From Bradysia coprophila (lineage: Eukaryota; Arthropoda; Insecta; Diptera; Sciaridae): a stretch of DNA of 64,000 bases. Shown one piece after another: positions 20,674 through 31,149 of this stretch. The position numbers were made by a program, and so were the translations under genes. The notes under the pieces were generated by a model. It ran no database searches. It worked only from the letters and a program-made list of their open reading frames with translations, and was not told where the DNA came from. The stretch is taken from positions 5,256,473 through 5,320,472 of the forward strand of contig NW_023503423.1 of NCBI RefSeq assembly GCF_014529535.1, read 5' to 3'. Position 1 is the first letter of the stretch; every line of letters begins with the position of its first letter.

Positions 20674-21944
20674 TTCAATACGTCAGTAAGATAACATGGA
20701 ATCGGTGCAAAACTTTCATACAATCAAAATTTCCATATTAATTGTGATAAAAAAGTTTAAAAAAAATTGTCTGATCATTTCGATAGGCTAATACCTATAC
20801 CAGTATAACGTACCGTTATTTTACTTCAAATTTTAAAAAATTATCTTGAAAGCTTCCAGTACATCATTTTCCCCCATTTTTTTTTATTCCATTGAAAAAT
20901 CGTACATTTTACCTGAAGATTATGAAGTTCAAAAAGCTTGACTATAAAGTGCTTACCCTATTTAGGATGGATGAGGGGTCAAATGAACGCCTTTTTTACA
21001 TGCATGTGCATAATGTGTACTACCCATGGGATAGGGTTTTAAAAACATCGTCTTTTTTAGCATGCACACTGAATACCCCTAGCTCTTCAATGTCAAACGA
21101 AATTCCTAAAAGAAATTCTTTTCTGCGTTGTTTGGAACTTGTTCGGAGTATTTCGGAGTTTTTTCGGATTAATTTTCGGAGTTTATGCGAAATAATATTC
21201 CGGAAAAAAATTCGGAACGTGATGAGTGGCGGGAGTGTCGAGTAACCGGGAGCAGAGTCGGAACCGATATGTATTGGATTTATCAAATGTCTGCTGGTAC
21301 AAGAAGCCACTAAAAACTTCTTCCAATGGTTACTGGCTTGCCAATTCAGACTCACCCCTCAACTCTTCAGTTCAGCTGCTTAACCCTACAATCTGTGTGG
21401 AATGCTAAACAGTTCTAGTCTCCGAGATTTGATTTCTGTGATATGTGTGCTTCCAACAATAAAACAGTTGGTGAATGAAGACTTAGGAATGTCTCCAAAT
21501 CCAAATTTACAGATGCACATCATACGTCGCTCATATTAAGCTAATGGAATTAAGCGGAAGCCGTTGGCGAAAGTAAATCGTCAAAGGGAGAACAATAATT
21601 TAATAATTCAATATGTTTGACGTTTTCAGGAATTACACCAAAGGCTCTCTACCTTTGAGTACCAAATTAAAAGACAGACAACTAACCGAATCCGACATTA
21701 GATAACGGTAGCAAGAGATGAGGTCATTGTCAGTCGAGGTAAAATGTCGGATTGACAAGGTCAGAACTCTGTCGCAAAAAGGGGCGATTTACCAACAAAT
21801 TAGAAAATTCCCAAGGATTTTTTGAGTTGCAATTCACAATAATTTAAGCTTCTTGAACGGAATAATTACCATCCTCTATAATCACGTCGTCATGACAAAC
21901 AAATACAAAATTAATTTAAAAACGAAAAATATCAAAAAATCAGC
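20674..21944. other. Intergenic, no feature recognised
   Basis: Plus-strand frame 20892-21245 has no recognised domain and atypical composition. Repeated TTTCGGAGT/TTCGGAAT words occur near 21140-21210. Nothing else is supportable. Confidence 0.4.
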
Positions 21945-24349
21945 TCATCTAAGTAAAACGTCCATAAAAAATGGTGTGTCATCCGGCTTATATGGTTTCA
22001 ACGGAATATCGTAGGGCAATGGAAACGGCGGAACATTGTTTTGGTGCTGATGAAGTGGGAAGTATTTCTCATCGTCCTGGAACATTTATTTTGAATCCCG
22101 TCAATGGATGTCCGAACAAAATTGAATTCCATTTGACTTACCAGAACGAATTTTGGCAGAAATAGCACGCCAGCCTCATAGCTCATTATTCGCAAAGGGA
22201 CATCCAGATTCGTTCCTTTGTTAAATGCACCCCAAGCTGCTTTCGACATGTTGGCCGATGTCAACATGAACCAGTGCAATTTACGGTCTGACCAGCGACA
22301 ATACGTTTTAATATGAGGCATTGCTTGGGATCGATGACGTGAACTTGCTACCCATTGTCTTCCCAAACAAAAACAAAAAAATTAAAAATTTTTGCACCGA
22401 CTCGAGGCATTGCAAACCGTTCCACTTACTGCATATGATTCTTTAACCAATGTTGCTTCTCATTCACAGCTTTTCGATAAGGCAAACAACCGCCACCCAA
22501 CAGATCGTCGTGACTATTCTTTACATTCGAAAAACTCGGATAGATCAACTTGAATTGCGGAATCTTACGCAGTCCAGCCGGTGCTTGGTCCTTGCGAAAA
22601 CTATTGACGATATCGTTTCCGATCCACGACTGGACATTGGGTCCCAGACTTCCGATACTGGAACATTGGGCTACAATTGGACAATTATCGTCGATCGGTG
22701 GACAATGTTTTGACAGAATGCGACCAACTTTAGGGTGACCCCATTGATGGCCGTGTGGCGTTTCGCGATGTCCACCAGGAACCGATGCCACAAAGAAAAC
22801 ACTGTGAAGGGAATGAAAATCTGTTTCCGTCGTAGTCTTTCAAAATAGGACTTTACTTGATTGCCGAAAAATCGGTTCGTCGAACTCGAACAATCCAAGG
22901 CTGCAGGCTGGTTATATTGTACTTGACCAAATATCGCAGGAAATCTTCTTTGAACCCAGTTTTACTATCTCCACTATCTGTGTCAGCATCATCTGGTAAT
23001 TGCGGACACCTGGGACTCAACCAGATGCCTTGAGTGCGATTATGCCAATCGTCTTCGACTAAATTAGCTGTAGAGACAACCACACGCATTGACCCGTCTT
23101 TGTAGCCCAGAAGCATCATTTTACTGGATTTGATTTTCGAATGTAAGTTTTGATGAAATATTCCGTTCAATTGTCAGCTTACGTGTGATGAGTTCCGAAG
23201 GGACTGTCCATTTTGACCTTAACTGCAGTGACTTGTGGCTTTTTCGTCTGTATAGATTTCAGGTCTGGTGTCTCGTCTCCATATAGAACAAGCAGTGGTT
23301 TGTCCCTAGTTCGTTTGAGGAATAGATGCGATAATTCTTACACTGAAGCCCCATTTATCGTTACCTACAAATAACCAGCGAAATAGTAGTGTGCCAACAG
23401 CCAGCCAATATCGATCATGAAGTTTATCTGAACAGAGGATTCCAGTTCGCCCAAGCTCTGATCGAGAATTTCTAACGAAAAACACAAATCTTCATCACCA
23501 CAATTCGAACATTCCTGAACTCACTGACCTACCTTGAAATGTTATGGACAATGGTTCCCGATGTGTCGGTTTGGAATCAGTAATCGTTGTGAGAAAGAAA
23601 TTGTACGGTGCGGCTTGATCTAGTTTCTTTTGCGTTTGTCCCTTTGGATTAACCACCGATACGTACTGATGGATATCTCGAGTTATTTTCGACGAAGTGG
23701 CCGCGGTTGCTGCTGCTGCTGTTTTCGACGAATCAGTAGTGAATCGTGATGGCGAGGATGCTGCAACAGCATTGGATTCCTTCACGTCCGAATTGTTATT
23801 TTTTGAAGCTTCGAACGCCCTCTTGATCGATTCCTTTAATTCTAGTCGGGACAGTGGCTGTTGTGGCTGTTGTGGCTGTTGAGCGGTCTTTTCAACTGTC
23901 ACATTTTTGTCTGAAGTTGATGTTGAACAGATTGGAGATTGAGCTTTGATATTTATGCTATTGGTTTCCGTTTCGACCTTTTGTCGTTTAGCTGCAGGAC
24001 ATGTTTTGTCATCGCCTGAAGAGTGCCTTTTCTCAACAACATCAGCTGTTCTGATTCGCGCCTTTGCAGCTGGAAACAAACTGTCCAAAATTTCAAGCTG
24101 CTCCAAAATAATGTCTTCGCTGAACGAATGCTCATCGGGTACAGTGTATTTGTTGGCGGCATTTTTGCCTTTCGTTCTTATATCAAACACTGGAAGCAAA
24201 ACAATAAAATTGATCAAAGTTCTGACTTAGTGATGCTTCCGCATATACGTACAATGCTTGTGAGAATATTCCTTAAAATGAGTGGGATTTTTGCGATAAC
24301 AATTAGTTCCATATCTACACTGATTCACTGGTTCCCTCGTCGGTTCCAT
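21945..24349 (-). CDS. Tdp1: Tyrosyl-DNA phosphodiesterase 1 with N-terminal PBZ finger
   Basis: Eight exons: 24253-24349, 23533-24189, 23369-23471, 23183-23305, 22857-23123, 22430-22801, 22142-22358, 21945-22076. All introns are GT-AG and 55-71 bp, and phases join to 655 codons. Residues 11-32 form a PBZ-type zinc finger (C11, C17, H24, H30 in [20 protein letters not shown]). A low-complexity linker with PQQ and Ala repeats follows. The first catalytic HxK(N) motif is GTHHTKMML with N347 (STANL). The second is MPHIKTY (H555, K557) with N576 in [10 protein letters not shown]. The end ([12 protein letters not shown]) matches the family C-terminus. The enzyme hydrolyses 3'-phosphotyrosyl bonds left by trapped topoisomerase I, in the nucleus. 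The Drosophila orthologue is glaikit. The PBZ finger would recruit it to poly(ADP-ribose) and is the notable addition. Confidence 0.93.
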
Positions 24350-24988
24350 TGAGGAAATAATTAATTAAATAAAATCTAAAAACAAATTGATTTTGAATGT
24401 TCTGCTCTTCAACTGTCATCAATTTGTGTGTTTATCGAAATCACCCAATCACCACATGTGTCAACACAATTTTGACAGCACAGCTATGATTGTGTGAGTA
24501 CGAAAAAGAAACCCTTTTACACACACGAATGCGTAAAGGCGTACACAGTACGCAGCCTTTATTAACTTATGATTCCAGGAAAGAATCTTAAATTTTAAAA
24601 TTCAATCGGTCATATGATCTTCAAGATCCGTTAGACCAGCACTTTCTTCTGTACGGAACTGTATTAATAAGTTTCCCAGTGAACGTATGAATACTTATTA
24701 ATTGGGTATTAGGGTGGATCCAGTCCCAATATGTGTGGTCACCAAGCTTAATGCAGCTGCATCATTACTATACTGTTCGTTCCTAACTATACTTTTGAGT
24801 ACCGCCAAACGACCAAACCATCTAAAGCTAATGAAGGACATAATATGTCCTAGATACATCTTCTTTCCCTCTCCAATACTACCACACATATAGTGACATC
24901 GAGATTGTACTTTGGAAATTGAACATTGCAGTGATAGCAAGCGGTCCAGGAAATTCATCACTACAAATCCATGAGAGGCCAAAAGGTA
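24350..24988. other. Intergenic between Tdp1 and the minisatellite
   Basis: It contains the presumed Tdp1 promoter (no TATA recognised). No coding region is supported. Confidence 0.4.
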
Positions 24989-24989
24989 A

Positions 24990-25180
24990 GAGTAACGGAA
25001 ACTTTGAGAGTAGCGGAACCTGTGAGAGCAACAGAAGTTTCGAGAGTAACGGAACCTTTGTGGGTAACGGAACCTTTGAGAGTAACGGAACCTTTGTGGG
25101 TAACGGAACCTTTGAGAGTAACGGAACCTTTGAGAGTAACGGAACCTTTGAGGGTATCCGAACCTTTAACAGTAACGAGT
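24990..25180. repeat. 18-bp minisatellite
   Basis: About ten tandem copies of an 18-bp unit, consensus GTAACGGAACCTTTGAGA. Because 18 is a multiple of three, two plus-strand frames stay open through it (Gly/Ser-Asn-Gly-Thr-Phe-Glu or Val-Thr-Glu-Pro-Leu-Arg repeats). Their ends are not gene-like, so I treat it as non-coding. Confidence 0.85.
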
Positions 25181-25442
25181 CACGGAAAGAAGCCAGTAAT
25201 GAGTTACCGAATGCTTACCAACGAGCAAAGAAAGACTCCAAGCTCTTTAGAACCCTGGTAAAACTATGAACATAAATACTACCAGTGCAACGCTGCCACT
25301 AATCGAAACGCAATAACCAACCATATAATTGCTGCAGGTAGCTTTTACTTCAGATCGATCAAAATCTTACCTGCTTCACCCACAAATTATCTCGACAAAT
25401 TTGAAACTCCGAATTCTCTTCACAGTTTTGAAATTCATTTAT

Positions 25443-26716
25443 TCAAGCTTCTCGCATCTGTTTCCGTTCAAAATACCTTTGAATTGCACCCACTAGAACA
25501 TCACCGACTGTTCGCTTTTCCCACACTTTCTTTCTATCAATTTTCGGTTTCTTGTTGTCATCGCTATGTTCTTCAACAACTGCATCTTTAGCTTCATTTT
25601 CAGCGACCGGTTCAGCATCACCATCTCCTTTCTCGTCGTTCGTTTTACTATCCACCTGTGGCTCCGATCCCGATGTGACAGTGGTTGCTTTGCTTTCGTT
25701 TTTCGTTGGTACATCTGTAGGATGTTGGACTGTGTTCACCGGTTCATCTTTGCTTTCCTCCTCCGAGTCCGAGTCGATGGAGAAATCCGAATCAGCATCC
25801 AAGTTTGATTGCAGATGAGCCTTTTTCGATGGTGATTTTTTGTCGGCTCCAGTTGTTTCTTCTGGTTCTTCATCAGACACGTCCGGTCCGGATGCTTTAC
25901 GCTTTCTGTATACGCGGTCCTTCTTGGCTTGTTCCTTAGGCTTCTTCATTTTGTCTTCATCGACGTTTTGTTCCGGGACGGAAGCTGTTTCAGTTTTTTT
26001 GACATCTTCAGGACCCATCTTCTGTTCCCACAAATGTCGATAAAAGCCACCTATTGAGACAAGTCCTCGGTGAAATGTCTGATGGTAATTATAAAACAAG
26101 CAAACTTACCCATATCGCGTTGCTTCGTTACCTCTCCAATTGCCTCCAAGTAATCCATACGTTTTTCCTCGTCCTCAGCCTTTTTCATCTCTTCCAGTTT
26201 CTGTTTATACGACGACGTAATGAACGCTTCCTTGTCTTTGTACATTTCCCCTTCGGCTTCTCGTTCTTTCTGTACTTGTCGTTCAATCCTTCTTTCGAAA
26301 TCCTTTTTTCGCCGATCGGCCGACTCCATCAACTTACCTATGTATTTCACCGATTTCTGTTCCGTTTTCTTGACCACCTTGGCACTTTCGCGTTCATTTT
26401 TTATGTCATCGAACACCTCATCATATTGGAATATTGTCGGATCCTCGGCGAGTGCCGCATTGTGAGCTCTGGCAATTTGTTTCTTTTGAATGAGGCCAAG
26501 GTCAATTTTTGGCTTCTTACTGGTCGACTCTTTGGAGTCCGAGTCGCTATCACTATCAAATGCTGACAGTTTGGCGAATTTCGGTACATCTTTCGGGTGG
26601 ATGAGACCGTACCTGAAGTTTATGAAATTAATTGACAATACGTAATTGCTCGATTTTGACCGCATTTGTAGTGGATTGGGTACGTTAATCATTACAATAA
26701 CTTACTGTTTAGACAT
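25443..26716 (-). CDS. Nsrp1: NSRP1-like nuclear speckle splicing regulatory protein
   Basis: Three exons: 26706-26716 (only ATG TCT AAA CA), 26110-26612, 25443-26050. GT-AG introns of 93 and 59 bp give 373 residues. The N-terminus MSKQYGLIHPK, the block ALAEDPTIFQYDEVFDDI (about 58-75) and the coiled-coil region with KYIGKLM and DKEAFITSSYKQKLEEM, ending in QRDMGGFYRHL, match the NSRP1 (CCDC55/DUF2040) N-terminal domain. The C-terminal half is highly charged, with Ser/Asp/Glu runs (DSDFSIDSDSEEESKDE) and Lys-rich stretches instead of a clear RS domain. NSRP1 binds RNA and influences alternative splice-site choice in nuclear speckles. It is shorter than the human protein (about 560), mainly in the tail. 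Confidence 0.9.
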
Positions 26717-27290
26717 GTCTGACTAATGTGGTTGAAATAATTGGTTGGAGTTTCGGTTATTTTAAGTTTACGTTCCTCAACGTTTCTGTACAATGTTTAC
26801 AACTCGCAAAATTGATTTTAAATGTCAATAATAGGAAAATGTCATTTTATTGCAGTGTTGTCGTATCTCAAAAGTTCCTGATTTTTTACTAGCATGTCGC
26901 AGATGCCGCACGATTTTCAAATGTCAAAATTGGAAGCGGTAGTTAGCATTTGATCGAATTTCCATATCGAAAGCCACGATTAATATTATTTGCACAACAT
27001 AGACTCTCATGACGAGAAAATCTTCTTTTGTTGGAACTTGCTGGAAGTGTCAAATATCCCCTTCAAAACACTTCCCCGTCATAAATATACTGTTATTTTC
27101 CAAACATTTACTAAGAAGGGAGATTGATCTCTGGTATACACCTCAGTTGATGGAAAAATGGAACATTTCAAACAAAAATAATGATTCTCATCGCCGCGAT
27201 GATTTGTTGAATTTTTTATGTAAAATGATCAGAAGAATGTGTTCCCGCGTATCTAATCTGCACGGTTATGATCAGAGTGAGAGTTCCGAA
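26717..27290. other. Intergenic between NSRP1 and the MITE cluster
   Basis: It holds the presumed NSRP1 promoter. The plus-strand frame 27009-27341 runs into the MITE and is not supported as a gene. Confidence 0.4.
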
Positions 27291-27293
27291 GAC

Positions 27294-27620
27294 CAGTTAA
27301 TAAATCAAGTATGGTGTGTCCATACAACCTGGAGGAAATAACGATTTCACTTATTTCACCCTTAGTCGAACTCATTTTTCATTTAAATTTCACCAAATCT
27401 ATCGAGTTCAACAAAGTTGAGTATCGAGTCTCTGGATGCGTCAAATAATAATAAAAAGTTTAAAATTTCCAAGTGACGTTACATTCATTCATTTTTGTTC
27501 AACTCGATAGATCTGGTGAAATTTAAATGAAAAATGAGTTCGTCTGCGGATGAAATAAGCGAAATCGCTATTTCCTCCGTTCGATACAAATTAGACCATA
27601 CCTTATGTAGAGTTTCATTG
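27294..27620. mobile_element. Diverged MITE, CAATGAAAGT family copy A
   Basis: Long inverted repeats: GGAGGAAATAACGATTTCAC at 27331 pairs with GAAATCGCTATTTCCTCC ending at 27580. An inner block CTCATTTTTCATTTAAATTTCACC pairs with its complement near 27522-27545. The right end reads TTTCATTG at 27620. The left end is decayed and the target duplication unclear. Confidence 0.65.
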
Positions 27621-27630
27621 GCCTTGGGGA

Positions 27631-27792
27631 CAATGAAAGTGTAAAACAGGTATGGTCTATTGTCCGCCCGGATGACATAAAAATTTGATTTTCGTACTTA
27701 AACGCACTCATTTTTATATTATTTTGACATAAAATGTGAGTGCGTTTAAGACGAATTCGCCGATCGACCATACCTGTTCTAGACTTTCATTG
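27631..27792. mobile_element. 162-bp hAT-like MITE, CAATGAAAGT family copy B
   Basis: Ends CAATGAAAGTGTAAAACAGG and the complement of CAATGAAAGTCTAGAACAGG. A perfect 8-bp target duplication CTTGGGGA flanks it (27623-27630 and 27793-27800). The core is a palindrome around CTTAAACGCACTCA. It lies 10 bp from copy A. Confidence 0.85.
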
Positions 27793-28221
27793 CTTGGGGA
27801 CAGTACCTGCATATTTTCATATCGGTTTGTTCCACCATACGGTAAAAACGATTTTAGACAAGGCGAAAACGAACGATAGCATTCACAGAGCCATAATCTC
27901 AACGCTTTTACGAACATTTCGTCAACAATAATTTTTTGGTTATGGCTCCATGTATGACGTTTTGACAGCTCAAATAACCTTGGAACAAACCTACACATTT
28001 TTGACATATCCCATAAGGTAAGTTTAAATAAAAAAAAAACTGATCCAATTTATCCTTCTCTCTCATCATAGTAACGAACTGCGCGTGACCGGCATGAACA
28101 CCTAAACACAATATTCTGCTTCTGTCACTGAATCATACGTCAACACTGTAAGTTTGACGTTTGTTGCATTTAAAAACAATCGATTAGGAATTTATTTACA
28201 AAATTTATTTATTTACAAACT

Positions 28222-29402
28222 ATGAGTCTGTGTATATTGAAGGATCGCTTGGAGAACTTTAAGCAATTAAAGGAATTGTCTGTCGATGGTAATGTTTCAT
28301 TGTATGGGCATTTGCTGTTGTTTACACTATGTAGTAAAGGTCTTGAATGGCATGACTTGTGATATCCAGTTTCTCATCATAAACATTGTAATGCTCCGCC
28401 GTCTCTTCGATACGACTTAAGACCACTATCTAGAATTTTTGTCAAGTCAGCTGGTGAAAAATGTTCATTCCAGTCCAGAGCCTTTCGTGCCTTTTTGTTG
28501 TTCGATTTTATGTTTACTATGAGACTGGGCTGAACAGCCCATTGATAAGATGGAATTACATATCGAGATGTCTTAGCCGCAAGCCTAACTTATTTTTGTG
28601 AAATAAACTCGAGTTCAATGTTTTTGCAGAATTATCCGAATTGTGTAATCTGTCGATCGACTTTCTGAAGACCGGACCGAAGAATGAACGTCATCCAAAA
28701 ATTGCAGGTAGATTACTATTTCTGTCTTTGCTAGTGGCATTGTTATTTAAGCATGTAACTTTTTCAGACAATGTCGAGAGTCTCCACTCGTTGATTAAAA
28801 CATTGATCTTACTACTGACAGATGTAACCAAGAGCAATGTAAGCATTACTGATGGTCAAAATGCACTTACTTTCCTATTAAAGAAAACATTTTGTTACTC
28901 GTTTCCAGCTGAATCAATCGGAATTCGAAGCATCCCTAAAATTGGTTTTCTCCGCCAAACAACTGCCAATTCTGTGGCAATATATTGTTGACAACAAAGT
29001 TTTCATTAAAAATACTCTGCAAAGTCAAACTGTTAAATTTCCCCGGTACAGAGATTTATGTTGGCGTATCGAAACCAGGGCAAGTTCGCTATCAATGTAA
29101 CGAATTTACCGTTTTGAGTGAAAACGTTTAATCTACAGATTTCGTCGAGATGTCTATTGCACCAAATCACTCCGATCACCACTGTGCTACTGACGATGGA
29201 CTCGGAACAGATTAACGACAACAAAGCTAAAATCACATTCGTCAACGACAATTCATTTTCCAGTACAACCAAAACCGTTTTGTTCCAAATCGACCCCAAT
29301 AACTTAGTGCACATTATCGATGTTTTGGAGCAGGCACTAGCAGAATCAAAAACTCATCGTACTAGAAATACACTGAAGGCATTCCAAATAAGTTCTATTT
29401 AA
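28222..29402 (+). CDS. COMMD2: COMM domain-containing protein 2
   Basis: Five exons: 28222-28288, 28630-28707, 28768-28838, 28909-29079, 29139-29402, joining to 216 residues (human COMMD2 is 199). The N-terminal helical domain spans about 1-115. The COMM domain spans about 118-205, starting PRYRDLCWRIETRISSRCL, with the characteristic Trp and Pro, and ending DPNNLVHIIDVLEQALAESK, a COMMD2-type ending. The fourth intron begins GCAAGT after AGG, a GC-AG intron supported by phase and by domain continuity. COMMD2 is a subunit of the COMMD (Commander) complex that recycles endosomal cargo with the CCC and Retriever assemblies. It also links to NF-kB control. The start is the first ATG of the exon (ACTATGAG). 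Confidence 0.9.
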
Positions 29403-29557
29403 AAAGCTATATGTACAGTACAGATAGGCCCTAAGTGGCTGGTGAGACATCGTATGTTTTATTTAATCATAGTAGCCATGACATTGATGTCCACCCACAA
29501 TTTATTCAGAAAATAAAATTTTCTCGATCGAAACGGTCTGAAAATTTAGGAAAAAAA

Positions 29558-29917
29558 ATGTTTTCTTCCAAATTCTTGCAACTAACGAAAAATCCGAACC
29601 AACTAGTCTCGATGTCGCAACGTTTCATATGCAGTGGCCGTTACGAAATGAACAACCCAGTCGATAAATGTGTGAGCAATTTTCAAGACAGTGAAAGCCG
29701 TTGTCTAAAGAAAGAAGGACTGAACTGCCGTAGCCCGAATCCGTCCATTAAGTGTGTGGATGTTAGTCCGCAACGAATATGTACGAAAGTTGCGGCCCCG
29801 AAGCAGTCGTTCAGCGAGATGTTGCTGGCTTACAATCAGCATATTCGGGCCCCATGCTTAAACGAATGCTGTTGCTTGGAACCCTCTGATCCGGATTACA
29901 TGCATAAAGTTCATTAA
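29558..29917 (+). CDS. Small cysteine-rich protein, unknown family
   Basis: Open frame 156 bp after COMMD2, same strand. Codons extend up to 29435, but the AAAAAATG at 29558 gives a 119-residue protein that starts more plausibly. The N-terminus (MFSSKFLQLTKNPNQLVSMS) is basic and Ser-rich without acids, like a mitochondrial presequence. The rest has about a dozen cysteines, including CLNECCCLE, and no hydrophobic segment. No domain is recognised. Close spacing suggests a tandem gene with its own promoter or an alternative 3' exon of COMMD2. Coding status rests on frame length and sensible composition only. Confidence 0.5.
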   Translation: MFSSKFLQLTKNPNQLVSMSQRFICSGRYEMNNPVDKCVSNFQDSESRCLKKEGLNCRSPNPSIKCVDVSPQRICTKVAAPKQSFSEMLLAYNQHIRAPCLNECCCLEPSDPDYMHKVH

Positions 29918-31080
29918 ATTGATAGTGTTTTGACTATTTAACATCTTGTGTCTTTCATTTCACTTGGCACTGAGCACTCTCAAGAGCTATACTGACGACG
30001 CTGATAATTATCATATACCCATCAGCAACTCTTAAGATGTTCCCAGCACTTGCGAAGAATCATTTCGTCCTATCACCATAGCAAAATTGTTTGCAATTAA
30101 AAATAGATCTTAAATGCAATGGTCATTAGACTCAACATAATTTCGTTTTAATTGATGCATGCTGCTTGTTGATAACCTTTTCGCATAGCTCTTTTCGAGA
30201 CGAATACAAAGAAAATGTTTCAAAACGGTCGCAGTGTTATCAAGGCTTTTTTATTTGTTATTTAATCTGAATCCGGATTGGTGAACAGTATGTGTTTTAT
30301 ACCTAATTGGCTAATTCAGCTAAAAAAAGAAGTTTCATGTTGCAACGGTTGCAATAAATCAATCATTCAGGGAATATTTTTCAGAATTTTCAGAAATAAA
30401 ACTACCAAAAATAGGCCTTGAACTCATCTGAATATTTTCCTGACGGTAATAGGCGGTAATAGTGATAACGGAGAAAAGTTTCAAAAATATCTCTTTCGTA
30501 CGAGATTGACGGATCCTTTTCTTGTAATTAGAATCCCACATATAAAACTGCAAAAACCATACGGTTTCAATGATTAACACGATCAACACTTTTCCACGTG
30601 CCTGACGATGGCCCCGGAATAGTTTGTTTCACTTTATAAGTCGTTTGCAATTATAACTTGATATGTAATGACAATGATTACTAAAAATTGTTGAAAGATC
30701 TCTCCAGCAATTAAAATACAAATTTTGTTTTGACTATAGTGGACTATTCGGGCTATAAAACACTAATCAAAACAATAAATTTCCACGTAATCTACTATCA
30801 AGTTAGATATTATATCAAATAGGGAAATGCTGTTTGGAAACTAAAGCTCAAATCCAATAGATTTGTAAAAGTACTTATGTCAGCGGTTTATTTTTTTTTG
30901 TGAACCAACTTCACTCCTTTCCATAACATTTCATGGATATTTTTACCATTGTACCACTAAAACCATAGAATGTAAAGAATGAAGTACCTACTGAAACAAT
31001 ATGTGGCGCCTCTACAGGGCAACCAAACCTGAACATGACCTAACAAAATAGGAAAATCTATTTAAATGTGTTCTATCTTT
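29918..31080. other. Intergenic, AT-rich, no feature recognised
   Basis: No ORF with recognisable content and no clear repeat. It ends where the truncated LINE begins. Confidence 0.4.
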
Positions 31081-31149
31081 ATTAAAAGCGAAAAAAAGGC
31101 TGCAAGGCGCAACCAGTAGAAACGATCTTTTCAATCTTTTCAACGATCT

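Noticed and set aside
24919..25269. Plus-strand repeat proteins over the 18-bp minisatellite
   Set aside because: Two frames are equally open, the flanks are not protein-like, and there is no start or splice context.
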